Shown in pieces: positions 56,501-64,000 of a stretch of DNA of 64,000 nucleotides. The translations under genes were made by a program, and so were the position numbers. Within the stretch, counting starts at the first letter, position 1, and each line of letters begins with the position of its first letter. Below the pieces are notes generated by a model that saw only the letters and a program-made list of their open reading frames with translations, was not told the DNA's origin and ran no database searches. This DNA comes from Henckelia pumila (taxonomy: Eukaryota > Streptophyta > Magnoliopsida > Lamiales > Gesneriaceae). The stretch covers positions 195,992,664-196,056,663 of the forward strand of contig NC_133121.1 of the NCBI RefSeq assembly GCF_033568475.1, written 5' to 3'.

Positions 56501-58166
56501 AAACAAGAAATCCCTCCGCTCCTTTCTGCAAAAGTCGGGTCATATATAATACAGAAATAAGAGGAATCTTAGCACGTGAACCCTTACCATAGAACTTCCA
56601 TTCTCCAGCCATCTCAGGTCTGAATCTCACTACCTTCTGAAAGCAATCGACGGTAGCTCTGTACTTATTCAACATATCAATCCCAATAATACAATCAAAA
56701 TCAGACATACCAAGTACAAAACAATCGATCTCAATCTCATTACCCTCATACTGTAGTACACAATTCTTTACTATCTGAATCGAGATAAGACCCCTCCCCA
56801 AAGGAGAAGAAACAGATACTACAACTGGTAATGACTCAACAGGCAAAGAATGCAATGCAACAAATTTGGCAGATAGAAACGTATGGGATGCACCGGTATC
56901 AAACAACACATAAGCAGAATAACCAGAAATAGAACAGTTACCTGCAATCACATCATCAGGTGCTCCCTGTGCCTGCTCCTCAGTCAAAGCAAAGACATGA
57001 GCCTGCTGTCTCTGAGGCTGATTGCCTGCCTGACTTCCACCTGGTCGAGTCTGCTGCTGTGGATGTGCTGGCTGAAAAGAATGAACAGAAGAGGCCTGTC
57101 TTCCAGGTTGAGCCACTGATCGTGATGACTCTGCACCTCTTGCCTGTCCAGTATTTCTCTGAGGACACACCCTTGCAAAATGACCTGTCTGTTGGCATAT
57201 ATGGCACCTCCCAGATACACCTCGGCACTGATCGGTTGGATGATTTCCACCACAACTGTTGCAGAACACTCCTGACTTCTGCTTCGTACTACTGGAACTC
57301 GAAGAACTGCTCCCAGACTTCTTAAACTATTTTCCTCTTGCTTGCAAGAACCCTTTCTTTCCACTGCTACTACCACCTTCAAATCGAAAAGACTGTTGCG
57401 GAGTTGGAGCTGCAGGTTGTGACTGTCTCAGAGGTTGTGCGGTATACGAAGCTCCTCGCTGCTGTATCAAACCAGCTTCCGCTCCCTTGGCACTGTTCAA
57501 GGCATCAGCAAAGGTATTCGGTCGCCTTGTATTCACCAGTGTAAAAACATCCGGACTCAGGCCATTGATAAACTGATCAGCCATAGCCTCGTCACTGTCA
57601 GCAACATGTGGAGCAAAACGTAGCAATATAGAGAATTTTGCAACGTAGTCTTCAATATTCAAATTCCCCTATTTCAGATTTGCAAACTCAGCCCCTTTAT
57701 CCTTGCGGTAAGACACAGGAAAGAAGCGTTGGTAGAACTCAGTTTTGAAGACATTCCAAGTCAATACAGTTCCTCTACGCTCCAAAGCTCTTTTTGTAGT
57801 GAACCACCAGCTCTTCGCAACTTCATGCAACTGGTGCCCAATCAACCTAACTCTCCGTTCATCCCCGTAGTCAAGTGAATCAAATAGCATCTCCATATCA
57901 TCAAGCCATCCCTCGCATTCAACAGCATTTTCTGTACCTTTCAAAGTAGGCGGCTTGTAGGATTGGAAACGTTTCAGAAGTGTTTCCATAGGAGTTGCTG
58001 TCATATCAGTCATATCTCTTGACGTACTTCCCTGTTCATTACTCGGCACGGCAGTAGCTCGAGGCACTATCGGTGTGACAACTGTCGGTGGAGTATGAAC
58101 TGTCTGTTCTGGTAGAGAAATAGGAACATGGGGTCTCAGAGGAGGTCGGCCTGGTCTTCGAGACAT
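53568..58166 (-). pseudogene. Element C gag-pol polyprotein with three nonsense codons
   Basis: One frame of 1532 codons, starting MSRRPGRPPLRP. Gag: ECEGWLDDMEMLFDSLDYGD and YVAKFSILLRFAPHV, a Ser-rich linker, and the CCHC knuckle [14 protein letters not shown] (about residues 321-334). Protease: [35 protein letters not shown], catalytic FIDDILIYS. RNase [18 protein letters not shown]. Integrase: zinc finger [12 protein letters not shown], then [29 protein letters not shown], and a chromodomain-like end VKVQWSRHGIAEATWE. In-frame stops: TAG 57669-57671, TAG 57327-57329, TGA 54621-54623. No frameshift; all catalytic residues present. Each stop is a single-base change consistent with C-to-T or G-to-A. 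Confidence 0.95.
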
Positions 58167-58605
58167 ATCTGATTATCAAAATGGTTAGGATACCAAATCA
58201 TCAAATTATCTCAGTCCTCCTCTGATCATCTTACCTCTGATCAAAACTCGGTTTTAATTCAATCTTAAATATATAATCATAATCTTCAAATAAAACATGC
58301 TTCCAATCAATTCAGATAATCAGGTAGCATGTCATAATTCATCAGGATACATGCCTCTATCAGTTCAGATATTCCAATAAGCATGCATCTTTAATCATTG
58401 TAATCATACTTTCAAATAAAGTAAATACAACATCTTGTAATAAAATACTTGAAAGTAAATCATGCTAGCATTTAAAACATGTAATTCAATCACGTAATTA
58501 AATCATAGCATGATAAAAAAACATAAATAAGTAAGGCAGAAGACTCGATCTACCCCACTCACTATCTATCTAAGTCCAGAATGTTCTTGCTCTGATACCA
58601 CCTGT
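58167..58605 (-). other. Element C leader and primer binding site
   Basis: The PBS is at 58589-58600 (reverse complement TGGTATCAGAGC), 5 bp from the 5' LTR at 58606. The leader up to the gag ATG (58166) is AT-rich and shows no ORF of note. Confidence 0.85.
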
Positions 58606-60782
58606 TGTGATGACCCGAGTTCTAATCTCTCATTAATCTCATTAATCATTATTAAACCATGTTAGACAATAATCAAAGTCTAAACAAAAAGAATAATAAA
58701 ATAAAAAAAAAAAAATTTAAATAAGTTGCACTGCGCACGCGCGGGCATCACCCTCGCGCGCGCGCCGGCCAATGGAACCGAGGTCCCCTGGCTTGGCTCG
58801 CGCGCGCGCGAGCAGGAGCTCGCCCGTGCGCCAGCCAAATCAACAGAAAAAAATAATGGCTCAGCTGCTGTCAAAAACGAGATCATGCCTATGATTGATT
58901 CAAGATCATGTCCTACCAAAGTCTAGACATGATGAAATCAAGCATAACAACTACCCTGCATTCTAACATGCTTTTAATGCTAGGAATAAACCATTCCAAG
59001 GCTTTACAACATAATCATAATTCTCATAACATGCAATAACATTGTCATATATCCAGATCAAGACACCTTATGTTGATTCACGGATTTACAACATATTTCC
59101 AATCCTATAAACATCAACAAAACCACAATTCAATCATCTACAAGTCTTGGTACAAGTATCCTTAAACATGATCATGATTAAGACTCATTAAACCTCATGA
59201 CAGCACACATAACTCCTAACTCGGATCCTCACGCTATATCGATTTCATCCCTTATTCTTTAAGTCCGCCTTTGCCCGGTTCCACTTCCTCCTATTGCAAT
59301 GACACATACAACAAAACAATAGCCGGATAACTCCGGTGAGAAATAGATTTCCCAGTAAAAGCAACTAAACATGCATAATCAATATCACAATCATGATATA
59401 GAAATAAATACAATGCATGCTTTCAAAACAAGGTTCTTTTCATCATTCATCAACTGGGATCCCGAGAAGAAGATATCATAGCTAATCCACCGACACACCC
59501 TATCGAGGTGGGGCTACTATCTTGCTCCTCTAGACATTGAAGCCATTATATATGCAGCTCAGACGCTAGGCTCAAACAACCACCCAGGCCATACATATAC
59601 AATCCCTCAAATCGTCTATTCGAACGTGTCCGTTCATTTCAAACTCAAGGGAATAAGTCATCAAGATGAATGCAACATGTAACATAATCAGGGCATTCAT
59701 TATATCAAGAACTTATTCAAGTAATCAAAAGAAAGCACATAAGAGCACTTAAACAAACAAGTATGTGAATTGAGGGAACTCGATACAAACCATCTCGAGT
59801 TATAATCCCAATCAAATTGTAGTCCACTTTTACCTTTCAAATGTAATGTCTAGGAGGTCTTCAAACTTGTCAAAAGCTGTACAATATCAAGCACCAAGCA
59901 CAACTCAAAATCTTCTCAAGATCAACCCCAAACTTCAACAAGAATGCCAAAGGAAACTCTACCAACCTTGTGCTATCGTCTATCGGTTTCGAAGTCAAGA
60001 TTAATCAATTGAAATGTCCTGTTCAAGCACTGAAACAACAACATAACAAGCAAAGAATCATCAGCTAAGAGCTCATCCACTTCTAAGCTGAAGAATGATA
60101 TCAAATCACTCCAATTCAAAAGTTTGACGGCATTTCGGTATAACTCGGCGATTCCCGCAAATCTCTATATCATTTCTAACATTCATATCAATTGTTCAAC
60201 CTCTAAACTAAAATATCAGCAGGTGTATAGAGTGAATCAAAGCTGGTAAATCATAAGAACAAGAGATACAACTCAATCTTCAATCAAACTTCAAGATTAA
60301 CAAAGCTAGAAGCTCAACAATACCAAATCAAATCCAACATCTGATATCTGCCATTTTCGAAATCTCAAACCTTGATGAACAAAGAAGATACTTACATAAA
60401 ATCTAAGGTCTTGGCGAGAGGATTCCAGAACATCTTTCGGAATCGAATTCGGATAATCGTAGCTCAAGATATGAAGATTTGAAGATGAGTGAAAGCTTGG
60501 AAATTCTCCGGAAACTTGCTCTCGGTTTCTTGGCTTGGAAATCTGATGAAATGTGTTGATTGACACGTTCACATGCTGATACATCACTCCAATTCTGATA
60601 AGTTTAGTCATTATTGCACTTTAATCCCTCAAGAGTCCAATAATTGCAATTCAGTCCTCAATTACTCAATTCATTCAATTTCAATCCTAATCAATTTAAG
60701 AATATTAGAATTTAAATCAAAACTCCAAATATTCCCAAATTAATTATTCTCGGATTAAAATTAAATATTTCCGGGCGTTACA
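58606..60782 (-). repeat. Element C 5' LTR (right copy)
   Basis: Partner of 51292-53470; the CG-rich hairpin block is at 58735-58835. Ends GGGCGTTACA, followed by TSD TTATT. Confidence 0.95.
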
Positions 60783-60787
60783 TTATT

Positions 60788-62541
60788 TGCCGGAGATGGG
60801 CGGCCAAACGGCCTGAAGTCGGGACTAGTAATCTGCGCGCGAGCAGAAAAATAGGCGGTGTTGTTTTGGTTCGTTCTCCTTCTACAGGTGTCAGTTTCGG
60901 TTGGTTTTTGTCTTGTTGGAAACGTATTGAAGTGGGCTAGGTGTAGGTGGTGGTGCTCTGGAGAGGGGTGGCCGGAGTAGGGCGGCATCAGCCCTTAAAA
61001 TCTGCTGCTCGTGGACAAGAGGGAAAGGGAATGGGGGGATCGGGTTTGGGCTGTAGGGCGGGCTGGGCCAGGTGTGGAGGGTCCGGGTCGGGTCCGTTGG
61101 GTCACGGGTCAAGTTATTTGGGTCTGGGTCCGCGGTATGTTAGTCGGGCTTGGGTATTTTTTATTTTTAAGTAATTATTAGATTAAGTATTATTTGTGGG
61201 CTAAGTTAATTAATAAAAATATAATTTTGGCTTTAAAATATTTACGTAAGCCATAAAATATTTATTTAAGTGAGTCCAATAATTTTCATGGGCTTGAAAG
61301 CCCATGAGAATTATTGGGTCAGTCTGTGAATATTTGGGTCTGTTTGTGATTTTATTGGACTTAATTAAGTTATTGGGCTTAAATGTTTTTATTTGGGACC
61401 AATTATGTTTAAGTATTTTATTTGAGTCAAATTATGGTGTTTGGGCTTAAATTAAGTTAATGGGCCAGTCTTAAAATTTTATGGGCTTAAGTCTAGGGAA
61501 CCAGCAGTCTCGACAATCCCATGAAAAATAACTAAGTTCGAAATATATATTTAATTTACATTATGCATGAAGTTTATTTTAAGTATAAGTATATATGTTA
61601 TGAAAGTAATTAAATATATATTACGGACACAATTTTAAGTGCATGCATACATGAAATAATTTTATGATGTGTTTATGATTGATATTGAGCATGAAAAAAT
61701 ATTTTTATGGAAATTGAAGTGATGTGACGGCACAGAGGTGGTTTACCACGGGCACAGAGGTAGTTCTACTACCGGCATAGAGGTGGTTTTACCATGGCAC
61801 AAAGGTAGTTTACTACCGGCATAGAGGTGATTTATTCATCGCCACGTATGTTCGTTCTTTTAGACTGATCAGTCGGCACAGTTATTAGTCACATTCATGG
61901 ATATGATCATACTCAGTTTTTATGATTATGACATGCTCAATTATGCTAATTATGATTAGTTATGATTTATGTATGGGCTGATGATGACAGATGTTTATGA
62001 TGCATTATTTTTAAGATCATGCATGCATGTTCATGTAAGTTATATGTATTAGTATGATTATGTGTTTGCATGATTTTAAACCTTGTTATTATGAGATAAA
62101 ATATATTGGACTTCTAGGCTCACTACACTTATATGGTGCAGGTGAGTATGAACATAACACACTAGCTTCGACCGGCGGTGAGGGTCTATGAGTTCATACG
62201 CAGACGACGCCCGTGACCGATGCTATCAGTATTTCATTTATGTCATGAGATTCTATTAGTGTTTTTAAACAAATTCCGCATTTACTATTTTATGGTGGTT
62301 GAAAATATTATTTTATTATGTATGCATAGTTTATGGATTTTGAGTCGAGATATTATTTTATTATTGCATGATTCGAGAATTTTATTAAATATTTAGACAC
62401 CATTTATGTTAGTTTTTATTAAATATTAAATTTTAGTGTTTATACATATATATGTATGGGCATATATGTATTATATGTATTTTTATTAATTATTATTATA
62501 AAAAAAATATTTTTAGTATTTTATTAGATCGAGTCGTTTCA
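60788..62541 (+). repeat. Element J 5' LTR, second part
   Basis: Resumes after element C. Contains the GC-rich block (60945-61150), GGGCTTAA/GGCCC-type repeats, and a diverged form of the family mini-hairpin array (61735-61845: GTGGTTTACCAC, GTAGTTCTACTAC). Ends GTCGTTTCA. Confidence 0.85.
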
Positions 62542-62825
62542 TTTGATATCAATGCACAGTCCTTGGAGGGCGACTGGTCTTCTACATGAAGCTCAGAAGC
62601 CACACTACCGGTTTGTAAGTTTTAAATGTTTTAATATATTTTTGGGAGCATGTGTTCATAGATTAAGATTTTATGTTAGTAAAGCTTTAAAACGCTTAGT
62701 TATGCATTGCGATTTACGTAGAGAATATGTGGTGATGCAATATGCCTCGGAGAAGAGTAGTCCATAGGTGTGAAATTGGGTAGTTTAAGATTTGGGTGCA
62801 TCTGCTTGGAAATTTTTGTGTGCAG
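62542..62825 (+). other. Element J leader with PBS remnant, intron signals and almost complete gag deletion
   Basis: The PBS is worn (TTTGATATCAATGCAC against ATTGGTATCAGAGCGC). Donor GTAAGT is at 62615-62620; the acceptor before the gag ATG is mutated (GATGCAAT). From the ATG at 62742 only MPRRRVVH remains before sequence matching the second putative intron, which ends GTGTGCAG at 62825. About 1 kb of gag is deleted. Confidence 0.7.
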
Positions 62826-64000
62826 GGAGGATTCTGGTTAGAGGTAACTCTACGTTTGCGTTGCTAGATTCTGGAGCTACGCATTCGTTTATCTCACAAG
62901 AGTTTATCAGACGAATAGGCATCACACCTGAGGTTGCTACCACAGGTTATGATGTCACCATGCCATCTGGGCAGATTCTCACTACTACTAGTGTCATAAG
63001 GGGTTTGGAGTTAGAACTGCAGGGACATTCCATCAGGGCTGATCTAGTATTATTACCGATGGCAGGCTTTGATCTGATATTGGGCATGGATTGGCTGATA
63101 GTCGGAGGACAGTATCAGTGAAGCCTTATGAGGGAGACCCGTTTATTTTCTTTGCATCCCAGAGCAGCAGTGCTTCGCATGTCATCTCATATGTGCGTGC
63201 GAGGAAACTATTATGGAGGGGCTGTCAGGAGTTTCTTGCCAGTGTTTTGGCAATGTCAAAACCGCCTACCAGATCTTTGACAGAGATAGAGGTTGTTCGT
63301 GACTTCCCGGATATCTTTTCGGATGACGTTGCAGGAATTCCACCGGCTAAGGATGTGGAGTTCAATATTGAATTAATGTCAGATACTGTGGCTATCTCTA
63401 AGTCACCGTTCAGGCTTGCTCCTACTGAGATGAAAAAGCTGAAGGAGCAGATTCAAGAGTTATTGGAGAAAGGCTTTATTCGCCCTAGCTTTTCTCCTTG
63501 TTCAGCGCCAGTGTTATTTGTGACGAAGAAGGATGGCAGTATGAGACTGTGTATCGACTACCGAGAGCTCAACAAGGTTATAGTGAAGAATAAGTACTCA
63601 CTGCCGAGGATAGAGGACTTATTCTATCAGTTGCATGGAGCTTCGGTGTTCTCCAAAATCGATCAGCGATATGGATATCATCAGTTGCGGATCAGAGATG
63701 CAGATGTGTCCAAGACTGCTTTCCAGACACGTTATGGGCATTACGAGTTCTTAGTGATGTCATTCGGGTTGACTAATGCTCCAGCGGTCTTCATGGATCT
63801 CATGAACTGTGTATTTTAGTCGTATCTCGATCAGTTCATCATAGTATTTATTGATGACATATTGATCTACTCCAGGAGCATCGAGGAGCATAGACAGCAC
63901 TTGCAGACTCTGAGGGAGCATCGATTGTATGAAAAATTCATCAAGTGTGAGTTTTAGCTTGAGCAGATGGCATTTCTTGGCCATTTTGTTTCTAGAGATG
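62826..64000 (+). pseudogene. Element J protease and RT, broken, runs off the window
   Basis: Protease: GRILVRGNSTFALLDSGATH and [15 protein letters not shown]; a small deletion near 63105 shifts the frame. Continuing from 63106: [73 protein letters not shown] at 63817-63819 interrupts the palm just before [13 protein letters not shown]; another TAG follows near 63957. The remaining RNase H and integrase lie beyond 64000. Confidence 0.9.

Larger units (their letters stand above)
51292..60782 (-). mobile_element. Element C: nearly intact Ty3/gypsy chromovirus-like retrotransposon
   Basis: A 9491-bp element with perfect TSD TTATT (51287-51291 and 60783-60787). The LTRs (2179 and 2177 bp) differ at only a handful of sites by eye, so this is one of the youngest insertions here. 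On the minus strand: tRNA-Met PBS, a single gag-pol frame of 1532 codons broken by three nonsense codons, and PPT. Related to element B, which has the same LTR and gag architecture. Confidence 0.95.
50157..64000 (+). mobile_element. Element J: chromovirus of the D family, plus strand, cut by window end
   Basis: The 5' LTR begins near 50157 (TTTAGCACCGG, worn TGTAACACC) and ends GAGTCGTTTCA at 62541. It is split by element C. The interior has a decayed tRNA-Met PBS, a leader with donor GTAAGT, a gag reduced to a few codons, and a protease-RT region with stops that runs off the right edge. It is clearly more diverged than element D. Confidence 0.85.

Overview
The window is plant nuclear DNA, very probably from a eudicot. 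It is a repeat-rich, AT-rich block made almost entirely of transposable elements inserted into one another. The plant assignment rests on Athila/Tat-like and chromovirus-like Ty3/gypsy elements, primer sites matching plant tRNA-Asp and initiator tRNA-Met, a CACTA end, a MuDR-type transposase, and captured fragments of plant genes (anamorsin/DRE2, an nsLTP-like gene). I see no intact ordinary host gene, no rRNA or tRNA gene, and nothing prokaryotic.

Layout, oldest to youngest where nesting shows it. (1) 1-7000: decayed Athila-like element H on the minus strand, with a LINE 3' end inside its gag. (2) About 7001-7537 and 42397-46700: a MULE (MuDR-like) with a broken transposase. (3) Inside the MULE lies element A (7538-42391, plus strand, TSD TAATT), an Athila/Tat-like LTR retrotransposon expanded to 34.9 kb by later insertions: a CACTA-type element G carrying host-gene fragments (10302 to about 14400), a Copia-like LTR and leader F (about 14430-26696) that itself contains chromovirus D (15974-26125, TSD CCTGA), and gypsy element B (32468-41744, TSD AACAT) inside A's 3' LTR. 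(4) 47291-50156: a large palindrome made of two LTRs in inverted orientation (I). (5) 50157 to window end: chromovirus J (same family as D), whose 5' LTR is split by the nearly intact gypsy element C (51292-60782, TSD TTATT).

The most interesting part is the 3' cargo of element A. Between its decayed integrase and its 3' LTR are three intact small ORFs: a 101-aa Cys-rich basic protein that resembles the nucleic-acid-binding/silencing-suppressor proteins of some plant RNA viruses (tentative), a 106-aa ORF of unknown function overlapping it as ATGA, and a full-length intronless LOG (cytokinin riboside 5'-monophosphate phosphoribohydrolase) with an intact catalytic motif. Gag, protease and integrase of the same element carry stops, frameshifts and a lost catalytic Glu, and the RT is deleted. 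This looks like a retrotransposon carrying a cytokinin-activation gene, possibly with a virus-like accessory protein.

Other notable points are two putative spliceosomal introns in the D/J chromovirus family (5' UTR and gag-protease junction), the Pack-CACTA-like capture, a gag-only non-autonomous element with young LTRs (B), and an element (C) whose single 1532-codon frame is broken only by three nonsense codons. Coordinates of LTRs and TSDs were read by eye from the sequence; lineage names are by motif similarity and were not checked by search.
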